This document shows, piece by piece, positions 1 through 13,109 of a stretch of DNA of 64,000 nt. A model generated the notes under the pieces. It worked only from the letters and a program-made list of their open reading frames with translations, made no database searches and was not told the origin of the DNA. A program made the translations under genes and the position numbers. This DNA comes from Cotesia glomerata (Eukaryota > Arthropoda > Insecta > Hymenoptera > Braconidae), in the NCBI RefSeq assembly GCF_020080835.1, contig NC_058160.1:29065152-29129151 (forward strand). Reading direction: 5' to 3'. Each line of letters begins with the position of its first letter. Within the stretch, counting starts at the first letter, position 1.

Positions 1-566
1 TTTTATTTAATTATCTAAATTATTTAACTAATTGTTGCTGCTTCAATTGTGTTAAATAACAATTACAGTATTTGTTAAGTATTATTTTATTGCTACTTTG
101 TCTACCGTCTGTTGGACACTATCCGCATTCCTTTATCTCGTTTTACGTTCACATGAATAGTTCACATTTTGTCTATCTATCTAATTAATTATTATTATTA
201 TTATTATAAGCATTTGTGTTAGTTTATACTCGTGTAAATTTTTTTTCTTCATTGTTTTCCAAGAATTTTTGTTTTCATGATTTTTCTAAACAGTTAAAAA
301 AACTAAAAAATTTAATTCGACATTTAAACTTCATTACGTAGAACTTTTTTTTATTTGCTTCAATAACTTTCATTGCATCGTGTACTTGAGAACAAAAGTA
401 TATACATTCATTTTATTTTACATTATTTATATAATAAGTCGCACAATTTGTGAATTATCAATAAACGTGCCTTTAGAATTTTCCTGTTATTTTTTTGACT
501 TGTTGATTCAATTGTACTTAATTTAAAAATTCTAAAAGTTTTATTTTTATCAACAGATAGTGCAGA
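1..566. other. 5' flank and probable 5' UTR of Gigyf
   Basis: No coding region is seen. The stretch is AT-rich with (ATT)n near 190-205. Just before the Gigyf start there is a pyrimidine/T-rich stretch and 'caacagatag', so an untranslated first exon further left with an acceptor at about 551-556 is possible. No clear TATA box or initiator could be assigned. Confidence 0.5.
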
Positions 567-3166
567 ATGACGGACTCCATGAAATTCGGTCCTGAGTGGT
601 GAGTAAATTAAAATAAATAATAATTTTAATAAATAAAAAAATTAAAATTAAGTTAGCCGACATTTAAAAATTGAAAAGATTTTTTTTTATTGAAAAAATG
701 ACCACAAAAAAAAAGAAAAAAAATTGTCATTTGTTAAACTGTGAGTACTTGAAACTTGAAAAACTGTGAGTACAATTTTTAAAAAATAATTTTTTTGTTC
801 TAATTTAATTGGAACAATTATCATAATAAAAAAAGAAATGAAAATTAAATTAGCCGACATTTAAAAATTATTATAATTTATTTTATTGAAAAATAATTTT
901 TAATAAATTAAAACAAAAATTTTCACAAATAGAAAATTTTTAAAATTATACGTGGAATTTTTTAAAAATAGTTTTTTAGTTCTAATTTTTAATTAATAAA
1001 AAAAATAAAAAATTTTTTAGTGTCGGCTAACTTAATTTTCATAAAAAAGAGTACTGTTGGTATAAAACAACAATGCAAAATATTGTTGATTAAGAAATAA
1101 AAATAAATATAGTGTATAATAATATTTATGTTTACATAAACAATAAAATGAAATTTCTCAAGGTTGCGCAATCTAGCTGGAGACAGTTGCAATTCGGGAG
1201 GAAGCGGTGGAGGGACGGCAAACCTGATTACACCCCGGTATCAGTTAGCGGAGCATAGATACGGCCGGGAAGAGATGTTGGCTCTCTTCGACCGTAATTG
1301 CAAGCCACCGGAGAGTATAATCGGTCAGCAAATGTTCTACGTTGAAAAGACTCAACTACCACTTGCGTTTATACCAGAAACAGAAGATGAAACGGTAACT
1401 AATTAATTAATAAGATTTTTTTTTGTTTATACATCGAGCCACGATTCTCATCGGCGACGAGAACACGTGCTAGCTGTCTGTTAATTGTACAATATTATAC
1501 AACAACTATTGGATGTGTTATTATAATCGCGTTGCGTTTTATAGTAGAAAGTGTGTCATAGATAGTTTTGATCTATAAATAATACTATTTTAGCACTCCT
1601 GTGCCAGACTTGTTAGCATTACTAATTTTATTGATACACATATATGTGTAAATATTGTTATTGTTTTGAATATGTGTGGATAGATAGATAGAAAATTTTA
1701 TTTGACTCTGGAACGTAATCTCCCTCAGAGCCATCGATATTTAATGCATTGGTTTGCTTTTTTATAATGTAACTCAGTAAAAAAATTACTTAATTAATTA
1801 ATTAGAGGTTTACAATCAAATTTAATTTTTAATTTTAATAAAATAGAGGTATTTTATTTAATACAAAAAAATGACATTAAAGTTACCAGTCACTTCACAA
1901 TTTTTTAATTTTATTTAACAAAAAAATTTCTTCCAAAAAATGGTTTTTAAAAAATTGCATTTTTAATTTTTTAAAATTTCTACATGTCAATTTTTTTTGC
2001 CATAATTTATTTGTTATAAAATTCTTAAAATTACTAAATATATGCTAAATTAATTTTCATATTAAAGTTAGCAGTCACTTGATTATTTTTTTAGTTTTTT
2101 TTAACAAATAAATTTGTTCCAAAAAATTATTTTAAAAAAATTGCATTTTTTATTTTTTTAAAATTTCTACATGTCAATTTTTTTTGCTGAAGTTTATTAG
2201 TTACAAAAATTATCAATTATTTGCTAAATTAATTTTCATTACAAAGAAGTAAATTAAAGTCATAAGTCAACATAAAGAATAATATATGTAAGCGTAAGGC
2301 AACAAGATAATAAATGTACGATTATTTTTTTAAATTATTTCAGCGTTTACGAAGCAGTGGATTAAGTAACACTGCTGGAGGACGTGGACGTGGTGGAAGT
2401 GTCGATCGTGGACGTATTAGAACTGGACGTGGAGGAATGTATACGTCTCATTTTTCACGTGGTTTTGACGAATCCGGCGAGGGTGGGAGTAGACTCGACG
2501 CACAGTCTTATCCAGGAAGAAACCGTAATTTCGACAGGTCACAAAGTGAGCGGGGTTGGTCCGAGCGGAACGGTAATATTGACGCAAATGACTGGAACGG
2601 CTCGACCAGTCCCCGTAAGGAGCTTAGTCGTGGTCCCAGTGGGAGTTCTCTGATGGAAAGTAATTGGAGACGGCATCGGGGTGCTGGTGATGACGAGGAC
2701 GGATGGAGATCTAACAGCACTCGCAGTGAAAAGTGGAGTAAGTTCATTTTTTAGATAATCTAATATATTTTTTAAATAAATAAATAAGTAAGTAAATTAC
2801 ATGGAAATTTGTTGGTGTTTTAGTACGGGGCAGTTGGCGCGATGGGGGTGGCTCGGACAGAGATAGATTGGATAGAGTGGATGCTGATGGGGATGATAAT
2901 CGGATCAGTGGACGCTGGGAAGCTCGAACAAGTCATAGATCCTCTCATGACTCGGCTCATCATCATCATCATCCTCATCCTACCCGTACTGCTCGAACTT
3001 GGGATTCTAATCACCATGACAATCATGATAACTTACCAGAATGGTGATTATTATTTAAATATTATACATTAATTTATTTGAATTCGGGAAAAAATTTTAA
3101 AGTCATGAAAAAATCATATTATTTCATTAAAATTATTTTAAAATAAAAAAAAAAAATAATAATAAT

Positions 3167-3200
<34 letters not shown>

Positions 3201-3207
3201 CGGAAAC

Positions 3208-3250
<43 letters not shown>

Positions 3251-3270
3251 GTAATAGTAATAGTAATAAA

Positions 3271-3302
<32 letters not shown>

Positions 3303-6300
3303 AATGATGATCATGATGATGATGATGATGATGATAATAATAATAATAATAATGTTTTTTTTTGTAACATTATTTATTTTTGTAACATCACTTATCTTTC
3401 AGGAAAATTGTGGGAGTGATAAATTATTAGTATTATAATTTTTATTTTATAATAATTTTAATGAAACCATATGAATTTTTCATAACTTTAAAATTATTTC
3501 GGGGTCTATTTTTTTTTATTACTAATTTATTTATCCTTTCATAAAATATTTTGTAAGTTTATTATTAAATTAACTTAATTTCCCTGTGGCGTATTAATAA
3601 CCATTACAATTTTTCTTTTTTTTTTTAATTAGGGTAACCGAGAATCCCGCAGAGAGTGGAGGAAGTTTTGATGCCTCGGGTGCCTTTCACGGTGGCATGT
3701 TTTCTGACGACGACGATGATGGTACAGGTGGTAATAACTCGAGTAATCGTACTCGACGTGTATCCGAAGGCACCAACAGTACAAACATTAAATCTAATAA
3801 ATCGATGTCCTATAGCAATAATATCAATCAGAATGCTCATCGGCAAATGATTAATGATTCTGTAAGCCATACGGTATCCAGAGAGAGACCTAAATCTCTT
3901 CATCCCTTTGAAAAAGATAATTCTGGCGAACAAGGTCGCACTGACTCGCCTTCAAAACAATCGGTTGTATCCAGTAACAATACCAACAGTCCATTATCTA
4001 AATCTACAACAATGTCATCGTTAAATAATGCAGCTGGTAAAAAAGTGTCAAACGTCGCCATTAATCCAACGAAAATAGATTCTGAGTCGGAGAGAGTTCA
4101 GCTTCCACAACGCTCAAAGTCTTTCGTAGAATTACCGAGTAAAAATAATAGTAGCCGTAACAATAATCATCCTATTAATTCTCAGCAGACAAATCCAGTT
4201 TCTCGATCCAACAACGCCTCGATTCAAAAAAGTGATTTACTGCAAGAAAATATGAAAAATACTACCGTAACAATTGCTTCTACAAAAGCTACGATATCAA
4301 CTTCTCAACGAGCTATGGCGCCGCAGAAAGTTGATGATGATTTGGAGAGATTTAAAGAAGAAGCTGACATGCAGAGTTTAGTGGCGAAGCTTATGGCTGA
4401 TGAGGAGAGCCACCGCGAAGAAACGGGTCATGTGCTTCCATCGGTGGTAAATCACGTTCCACCGTTAGCCAATGCCACTTCACAGGAAAAATGGTACTAC
4501 CGAGATCCTCAAGGAGAGGTCCAAGGACCATTTATTGCTAGTGAGATGGCTGAATGGTGTAAAGCTGGTTATTTTACGCCTAATTTATTGGTAAGAAGAA
4601 CATGCGACGAGAGATACGCAACTCTCGGAGATCTCATGAAAATCTGTGGTAGAGTGCCATTCACACCGGGTCCACCGATCCCACCGTTGAAGCTATCGGA
4701 GCCGGTGTTACCGACCATACCACCTCCAGTACCCACAGGACTACCTGGCAGTGCCTTACCCAAACCAGGAATAGAAGACCCGCTGTTATTGCTACAGTAT
4801 CAGCAATTGCAAATGATCCAAAATCAGCAATTACTGTTACGACAAATGAAAAATTCGGCAATTGCTAAACTTTCACAGTCTGATAGTTGGTCTAGTTTGT
4901 CTCCTATTGAGCAAAATCAATTAGTTATGCAATGTGTTATGCAAAATTCCGAGGTCAGAGATTTATCATTAGCGACAAATCCCTTTGTGACGCCACTTGC
5001 TGCTCCTCCACCCCCAGCAACCAATCCAGTTATGCAATTGTTCAATCAAATGCAACAGGCTAAGGTTCAAAGTGATACCGTCAGTCATTTACCGTCAAAT
5101 CCTCATTCGGTACCACCACCAGTTCATAACCCAGCTTTGGATCCTATTCAACAGCTTATACAGCAGATGGGTGGTATTCAAAATTTACCTGGACCGCAAC
5201 CTAGTATTAATCCCTCGCCGATGCAACAACAACAACAACAGCCACAACAACAACAATCGACTCCTGAAGAAGATCCTATTAAGTCATTATTACGGCAACT
5301 TCATATAAACGCCAATGGACATTCACAATCGCATCAAATGGATTCTATCTGGCCGCAACCACCTCCACAAATTAACCCTCAGTTCAATGCCCAAAATTGG
5401 TTGGCTCAGGTTAATTTCTTTTTATTATTTTTATTTTATTACTAGCAAAAAATTAAAATTTTGCTTTATTGAATAATTACTTTTGTTAAATTGCACTGTA
5501 CTTTCTTAAATATTGACGTTTTTAAAGCTTTCTTAAATATTGACGATATAAGCTCATCCTGATGTTACACTCATCAAGAGCTTTCATTTGAGTACCCACA
5601 TGCATTTTTGATATATTTTTCATATATTCATATATACAAATATATAAAATATATGAAAAATTGATGTGGGTACTCAAATGAAAGGTCTTGATGAGTGTAA
5701 CATCGGGATGAGCTTATATATTTAGAAATGTCAATTATATATCTAGAGATAGAGAAAAACAAAATTTTTCTTATTTTCTTAACAATGTAGATGAATCGGT
5801 TAATTAATTGATCAATAATTTTTAACAATTCGTTTTCAGGTCGGACCATTGCCTGCAATGCCTCCAGGCCAAATGCCTAATTCATTGTGGGATTTACATA
5901 CTAAAGACATTAAGACTGAACAACAGATATTAGTACGTATTTTTTAAAGATTAAAATTTAATATTTAAAGAAAAAAATAATTATTTTATTGATTGATTTT
6001 TTTTTTTTAAATAGGAAGAGCAAAATATTAGGATACAAGAACGAAAAGAAGAACTTCGTAAGCAAGAAGAATTGAAAAGGCAAGCTGAAGACGCGAGTAA
6101 TAAACGAAAACTCGAAGAAGAACAAAATAAAAAATTAGCAGAAGCACAACGTAAAGAAGAGGAACGAAAACGAAAGGAAGAAGAAAAAAGACTAAAGATG
6201 GAAGAAAAGCGCAAGATTGAGGAGGAATTAAAAAAGAAAGAGGATAAAAAACGAAAGGAAGAAGAGAGAAAGCGGGAAGAAAAGCGCAAGCTGGATGAAG

Positions 6301-7172
6301 AAAATAATAAAAAGAAACAGGAAGAGGAGAAAAAGAAGCGAGAGGAAGCCAAAAGACAGGAAGAAAAGCTGAGAAAAGAAGAAGAAAAACGTAAGAAAGC
6401 TGAAGAGGAGCAGAAACGTCTCGAGGAAGAGAGACTTAAAAGAGAAGAAGAAGAAGAAGAAGCTCGTAAAAAAGCGGAGGCCGAAGAACAAGCAAGACGG
6501 AATGAGCAGCGGCGCCGTGAAGCTGAGGCTTTAAAGAAACTCCAAGAAAAAAGTAAAGCTCCATGGGCACAAGCTCCACACGCACCTCCTCCGACAACTC
6601 ATGCTTCTCTGGCTGAGATTCAGCGGCTAGAGCGTGAAAAGAAAGCCGAGGAGTTACGTCTTCAACAATTAATGCAGCAACAACTGGCTCAGCAAAAAGC
6701 CCTTAAAGTCGCTGAAGAAGCGGCGGTTGTTGCGGAATCTAACAAACGACTAACTTTCAAGTGGGCTGAGAAAGCTGCTCCTACTATTAGTCAGCCGGTT
6801 AAAAGTTTGGCGCAAATTCAGCAAGAAGAGCAGGAACGAATTGTTAAAGTTAAACAGCAAGAAAAAGAACGCAGTGAAAAAACTAGCCAAAAAGAAGCTG
6901 CAGTTGTTATGCAAAATGCTGGTATCTGGGGCAGCGCATCCCAGTCTCTCAATTGGACTACCAATGTCAATTCAGTTGGTGATGCCTTTAAATTTAGCTC
7001 CAAAACTTGGACTGGCAGTGGTTTTTGGGATGAGCCTGTTACAGTTAAACCTGCTGCGTCTGTTAAACAGCCCGCTAAAAATTCAACGACTGTCAACAAG
7101 ACTGCCAATCAAAATCAGCAGCAACAGTCGCATCAACAACAACAGCAACAGCATCAGCAACAACAACAGCAA

Positions 7173-7249
<77 letters not shown>

Positions 7250-8844
7250 GCAACAGCAAAATAATAAAACAACTAAAAACAAAGCTAAGAAGGAAGAAGA
7301 GACTGTGAAAAAACTTTTCGAGAATAACACTGCCAAGACGGATGACTTTACTCAGTGGTGTAATCGTACATTGTCTGGACTTCAAGTGTCCGTGGATGGT
7401 AATTATTATTTTTATTTTTATATATTGCTAGCAACCTTGCAGTCACTATGTGGTTGACGTGACGTGAACTAAAAATAAAAAAAAATTTTGCTTCATTAAA
7501 TAATGAATTTTGTTAAATTGCACTATACTTTCTTAAATATTGACGTTTTTGAAGATATAAGCTCATCTTAATGTTACACTCATCAACAGCTTTCATTTGA
7601 GTACCCACATGCATTTTTGATATATTTTTCATATATACATATATAATATATATTTTAAAAATATAAGCTCATTCCGATGTTACGCTCATCAGGAGCTCTC
7701 ATTTGAGTACCCACATGCATTTTTGATATATTTTTCATATATAGATATATGTAATATATATAAATATATGAAAAATTGACGTGGGTACTCAAATGAAAGG
7801 TCTCGATGAACGTGACATCGGGATGAGCTTATATCTTTAAAAAATGTCAATAATTCACACGATATTTGTTTAATTGCACTGTACTTTCTTAACTATTGAT
7901 ATTTTTAAAGATATAAACTCATCCCGATGTTACACTCATCAAGAGCTTTCATTTGAGTACCCACATGCATTTTCATATATTTTTCATATATAAATATATA
8001 AAATATATGAAAAATTGATATGGGTACTCAAATGAAAGGTCTCGATGAGTGTAACATCGGGATGAGCTTATATCTTTACAAATGTCAATAGTTCACGAAA
8101 TACAGGCTCATTTCTTAATTATCTATCTAGAGATAGAGTATTTTCAAATGCAGCCTAAATACTTATTATAATAAATTGACTATCGGTGAGAATGATATGA
8201 AACTTTGAAAAGGCACACATTCAAATCAAGACCGTTGCAATGATACTAAATTTACTAAAAAAAACGATTTTATCATATCACACTATCCTAGTAACAAAAT
8301 TTTGCTTATTCTCTTAATAATATAGATTTTTATTAAAATAGGTTTAAAAATTATAAATATTTATTATTTATATTAAATATTTTATAATTTATAATTTTTT
8401 TTTTTTTAGTTCCTACGTTTGTTGGATTTTTAAGAGACATCGAATCAGCATACGAAGTTAAAGAGTACATTAAATTGTATTTGGGTGATAATAAACAGTG
8501 TACAGAATTTGCAAAACAATTTTTAGAAAAACGTAGTAAGTGGCGATCATCACAACGACCACAAACTGAAGCCGATGATCTTTGTAAGCCAGCTCCGGCT
8601 GTTAATCCAAATGCTCCTACTGAATTTCAAGAAGTTAAGGTAAATTTTACTTTTTTTTTTTAATTAAAAATTTAATTGTTTAACAAAAATATTTATTAAA
8701 TATTTCATTTGCTTTTAGGGCAAATCAAAGAAACCGAAAAAAGGAAAAATGTTCAAAGTTGATAACAGAATCCTTGGCTTCAGTGTAACGGCTGCTACCG
8801 ATCGTATTAATGTTGGGGACCGTGATTACGGAGAAGGCGTCTGA
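567..8844 (+). CDS. Gigyf: GIGYF (GRB10-interacting GYF protein), 9 coding exons
   Basis: Coding exons: 567-598, 1163-1394, 2344-2737, 2824-3043, 3633-5409, 5840-5932, 6015-7398, 8410-8639, 8719-8844. All junctions are GT..AG and in phase, giving 1495 aa. The protein starts MTDSMKFGPEWLRNL, the family N-terminus. Visible in order: a 4EHP-binding motif near residue 41 (HRYGREEMLALF); RG-rich and DR-rich stretches; LPEW followed by FDASGAF near residues 290-310, which in the family contacts the DDX6/Me31B helicase. The GYF domain is at about 575-635 (WYYRDPQGEVQGPF, then EMAEWCKAGYF). Next come a long charged coiled coil (about 917-1100), a Gln tract (about 1280-1331), and the conserved C-terminal block with VPTFVGFLRDIES. 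In animals GIGYF recruits 4EHP and decay factors to repress mRNAs in the cytoplasm. The first aromatic of the 4EHP motif is His. Introns 5 and 7 carry Helitron-like insertions. Confidence 0.95.
642..1042. repeat. MITE-like inverted repeat with ends 'ttagccgacattt'
   Basis: The left end reads aattaagttagccgacattt and the right end reads the reverse complement (agtgtcggctaacttaattt). A second internal copy of the end motif lies near 850. The element occupies intron 1 of Gigyf and carries no ORF. The same end motif recurs at about 33826, 37070/37975, 41295, 54262 and 55045, so this is a dispersed family. Class unknown; no target duplication was assigned. Confidence 0.6.
1867..2250. repeat. Dispersed AT-rich repeat, 'acattaaagttagcagtcactt' family (two copies)
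   Basis: Two successive copies in Gigyf intron 2 begin with the block 'attaaagttaSCAGTCACTT', continue through poly-A/T blocks including 'ttctacatgtcaatttttttt', and end near 'gctaaattaattttcat'. The same arrangement recurs in both orientations at about 13610, 14345, 38215-38600, 39945-40140, 41000-41175, 52660-53460, 54580-54770 and 62345-62535. Non-coding, class not determined. Confidence 0.55.
3150..3352. repeat. Compound trinucleotide microsatellite (AAT)n / (ATG)n
   Basis: Runs of AAT/ATT (3158-3250) are followed by about fifteen ATG units (3270-3335) and AAT again. It lies in intron 4 of Gigyf. The repeat has no bearing on the protein because exon 4 ends at 3043 and exon 5 begins at 3633. 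Confidence 0.85.
5441..5791 (-). mobile_element. Helitron-like hairpin element, single unit, in Gigyf intron 5
   Basis: The start 'actagcaa' and the degenerate end 'cttattttcttaacaatgtag' match the reversed ends of the family described at 56036-57814, but the 3' hairpin has been lost. One hairpin unit is present. Its arms (5549-5606 and 5664-5721) are reverse complements, separated by an AT loop containing 'tatatttttcatatattcat'. Non-coding. Confidence 0.65.
7100..7260 (+). repeat. Poly-Gln coding tract in Gigyf exon 7
   Basis: A CAG/CAA-mixed tract encodes roughly 45 Gln broken only by a few His residues; positions about 7199-7247 are an uninterrupted CAA run. The reading frame continues through it into the conserved C-terminal block, so it is part of the protein. 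Length polymorphism is likely by analogy with other glutamine repeats. Confidence 0.9.
7425..8328 (-). mobile_element. Helitron-like hairpin-array element in Gigyf intron 7
   Basis: The element is in reverse orientation. It starts 'ctagcaaccttgcagtcac' and ends 'gcttattctcttaataatat', the complements of the family's 3' and 5' ends. It holds about two and a half hairpin units: left arms near 7555, 7670 and 7910, right arms near 7780 and 8015. The subterminal block (8110-8290) matches the same block in other copies. No ORF. Confidence 0.75.
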
Positions 8845-11013
8845 ATCTTTTTACTTTGCTCTTAAACGTAAATAATAACAATAAAAATGAAAATCAATAA
8901 CAAGACAAAAACAAAACGAGTAATTGAAACAATATTATTTATGAGGAGAGAAAGATTTGGAATTCACTAAATTTATCGAATTGAATTATAACAATTGGTT
9001 CGCTATTTATATATTTTTCATTATATATATCATCAGCAAGTGAATTCCCAAAATACTTGATTATAATTGTCACGGATCTTTAATAATATTACCAGAAATC
9101 GCAATAATTAAACACTGTGCGTTTAGCAATAATATTTATATTAAATATAAATATAAATATATTCTTACGTACGTTAAAAATTGTTGCGTGGTTTTAAATA
9201 AAGAGGAAGCATGATAATTGAATGAAATGTATGTAAATATAATTTAAGAATAAGGATCTTAAACAATAATAATAATAATAATATGGATATGTATTTCTCA
9301 CTGTTAATGAAAAGAAAAAAAAAACGTTTCACAGTTTAAAGTTATATTAATCGTTCTTTTCTTTTTATTCACAATTGCCTATTATATTTTTTGGCCCGTT
9401 TATTATTGAATTAATTTTAAAATTAAACCAAGTTTATAATTTTAAATTGTTCACACAATTATTTATAAATACATATAAGTGAACGTAAGAATATTTTGTG
9501 ACATTGTTATTAATTAAACAATGGACATCTTATTTCAGCAGGGACCCAACACAATTATTAATTCGGTAATTTGATAAATACAAAATTACAAAGCAAACAA
9601 TTAATAAATTAGATATTATTATTTATACCTTTATTCTTTTCCCCTTAATATTATTCAGATATATTTTTATATTCTGACAATTTTTTTTAAGCATTTTAAA
9701 ATAATTCGCTTCAGTTCAACTTTAATAAAAATGTAATTAAAATTTTTTTTACTAAAAAAAAATTATTAAGGATTTAATTAACTGGTTGATAAATTTTATT
9801 AAAATTTTTTCTACTTGTTTATTACTCTAAAAAATAAAAATAATATCTTAGTGCTCAAATAGTTCAGTAGTTAATTAAATCTCAATTATTAAAAATTATA
9901 AAAAATATTTTAACTGTCGTAAAATTTTTTTAAATGATTCTAAAATTTGTTTTTATTGCAGGGAAATTGAATGAAAGTTTTATTAATATTAATTAAAATA
10001 AATGTACAATAATTCAGCTGGTTGATATTCAGTATGACTACTATTGTATTAAAACGTACATTGATAAAAAATAAAAGTAATTATATTTTCAATTGATCGA
10101 ATTATTTATTAATAAAATTTTTATTTCTTTACAATTTTGTTAACATTTTCGAGGCACATAGAGACGCATAAATTTTATTTTTTCAACATTTTATACTGCA
10201 TGATATTCTTCACATTAATTATTATTCAATTATTAATTATTAAGATATTTATAAATCGTTATTACAAATTTTAATTATTCAAACTCATATTTTTAAGCTC
10301 AATTGTACGTACAAGCTTGATAAATTATTTAAATACAAAGTATTAATTTTAAAATGAATATAAATTATATACAAACATTATCAGTGATTATAATTACATC
10401 TTTGGTAAATAATTTAATATTAAAGTTGTGCTGAATTACAAAAAAAAAATGGAGAAAAAAATACATTTATTATAATTTTAATTATAATTATTAGAGTTAA
10501 GATATGCATTGTATATAAATTAAATTAATTAGTTTAATTAATTAGTCACTATTATACTGAATCAATTAATAATAATAATTATTGTATACATTTCTATTTC
10601 TCATTAATTTTTTCTGTAAATAAAATACGATCAGTATTAGATTAACAATTTATAATACTCGTAATATTCTCTTCAATACAAACTTTACCTATTAAAAATC
10701 GAAAATTTTGAATAATTTTACTAATAATTCAATCAGATAAATCTTTAAATAGACTCAAATATTGTCTTATTTTAACGTATAAAATTTGTCGCGTATTTAA
10801 CAGTTGATATAAGCCATGAGAGCTACTCATCAGAAGTTCATTTATGGCATCATTAATAACTAACAATCGCAATAATTTTTGTAAAAACAAATATTACAAT
10901 TCAATCGTCAAGTATATACATCATTACAAACGCTCGATCCGTTGATTTGCCTAAAAAAAAAAATTAACAATGTACAATTTCCTAAAATTTGCTAAATTAA
11001 TGATTAATAATCA
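8845..11013. other. Gigyf 3' UTR and AT-rich intergenic DNA
   Basis: No coding potential is visible. Possible Gigyf polyadenylation signals (AATAAA) occur at 8880 and 9197. The interval between the two gene ends is about 2.2 kb of A/T-rich sequence with short (AAT)n runs, and part must be PIG-A 3' UTR read on the minus strand. Confidence 0.5.
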
Positions 11014-13068
11014 TTAAGTATTTCTATTTTTTTTATTCTTCAAACTTGGCTCGGGTCGGTTGTAATCGGTCGCTATATCGATGTACTGAAAAATTAATAA
11101 TGAAGATGAGTATAAAATAAAAAAATTAATTTATTTTTGTATAATTATTTACAAGTGAGGTCAAAACTATTTTTGGCCATATTTAAGTGAAAAATAAAAA
11201 TTTTTTTATTTTTCTTTTTTTACGGCGCATTTATAATAATAATAATAATCTTTATTGATTAGCATCAAGCTATTTTTTTATACATTGAATCAATATTAAT
11301 ACATCTTTTTCAATTATAATTACGTATGAATAATTAGTCAGTATTTTTTTCTTTTATATATTCTTTCAAAACTCTTTTAAAGCTTATTAATCTATTTTCT
11401 TTCGTAATCGCTTCGGACAATTTATTATAGTAATCAAAACCATTATACACTATTTTTTTCCGCCGAATGAGTGCGGGTTGGCGCTATATTAATTGAACAG
11501 CCATATCTGGTATTATAACAATGCTTATTTTTTATTCTTACAATGTTTTTATATAAATAATTAGTTTTTTTTTATGATAAAAAATGTCGTGAAAGAAAAA
11601 AATAAAGATTTCGATAGTTTTTTTGCCTTCAAAAGTTGGAAAAAATTTCTATTTTATTTTATTTTTATATTTTTTTTTTTTTTAAAGTACATGAAAAAAC
11701 AAACAATTAAAAAAAAAAATTAAATATCACAATTTTCTAAAAAATTTATAAATTTTTTTGAAAATTTGTTAAAATTGTGATAATTTATTTATTTATTTAT
11801 TTATTCAAATGCCAATCAGCTTTATAAATTAGATTTACATCAATTAAATTTAGTTTTAGGTAATAAACTTTTTTTTTTTTTAATGTATTTAAAAAAAAAA
11901 AATATATCAGTAAAATCGAATAGAAATTTCGTTCAAATAATTAAAATTAAAATGCTGACCCCACTTGTAAATATTCACCTATTTTTTTTCTTACCTTTCT
12001 CGGTACGATGTATTCTAATATTTGCAACGCAATATAACATAATGAGACCATCAGTAAATACGGCAGTACTCCACTTGATAAATAATTAGCCAACTGTTCG
12101 CCAATAGTCTTTTTACTCTCCTGCTGAACTGAGTCGTAAATAATCTCTGTTCTCTTGGTAATATTGAACCAATTATAAATAGAAACAATTTTATCGTGTA
12201 CTTGATAAGGGCAAATTATATTGCCAGTTCTGTAGTCACTGATAGCTTGTTCCAGAGCCTCCACAAGAGCGTCTACCTTTGGTTCGACTAGATAAATTAA
12301 TTCTGGCGGTAATACTTCTGGTATTCCGCCGACTTTTGTTGATACAACTTGCAGCCTTTAATAAAATTTATTAAATTATTTCGTGATAGAAAATTTCTCA
12401 ACAAAAAAAAAAAAAAAAAAATACTTACCCACACGAAGCAGCTTCAACGATTGCCATACAATAAGCCTCAGTAAGACTAGTATTTAAAAAAATATGCCCT
12501 TTATTTAAAACATGACGCACTTGAGAGTGTTCTAAGCTTCCTAACAAAGTAACTCGATGCTGCAATAAATTACGTTCTCTTATCTCTTCAATAAGCCAGC
12601 GTTTAGGACCATCACCGCCGATTAAAAATTGCACGTCTTGATGCCGCGAACAAATTCTAGGTATTATCTGTGCTAATAAATCAACACCTTTGCGATAAAC
12701 CAGCCGAGATACCACGACTATTGTAACTATAAATAAAAAAATAAAATTAATCCATTAAATTACAAAGACTTGTTGGTAATTTTTATTGTTATTTACAAGA
12801 ATGATGCAACTTACTGCAATTACTTTTCCTCTTGCTGATGTCTGGAGTAAAAAGTGCCGTGTCGACGGCATTTGGAATTACTGAGACCCTATCCTTGTGA
12901 ACTTTGGCACGTAGGACAGTGTTCTCCTTTCCAGTGTGTGATACACAAATACAATGATTGCAGTCAGCTAGCGATATTTGAAGACATTTATTTGTCAATA
13001 CCGCTGAAGTATCAGCAAAACCAAACAGGGAATGGTCCGTAAATACTGTCTACAAGTTGAAGAACCGC

Positions 13069-13109
<41 letters not shown>

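Noticed and set aside
7083..7385. Antisense poly-Leu and poly-Cys frames opposite the Gln tract
   Set aside because: Shadows of the Gigyf CAG/CAA tract.
11947..12264. PIG-A reading frame running to a stop at 11947 as the protein C-terminus
   Set aside because: A good donor (AAAG|gtaaga) at 11994 and an acceptor at 11086 lead to YIDIATDYN, matching the human tail. The read-through residues lie in a MITE.
12789..12814. Extension of PIG-A exon 4 past 12815
   Set aside because: The frame continues SKLHHSCK to a stop; the gtaagt donor at 12814 restores ITIVVVSRL in the next exon.
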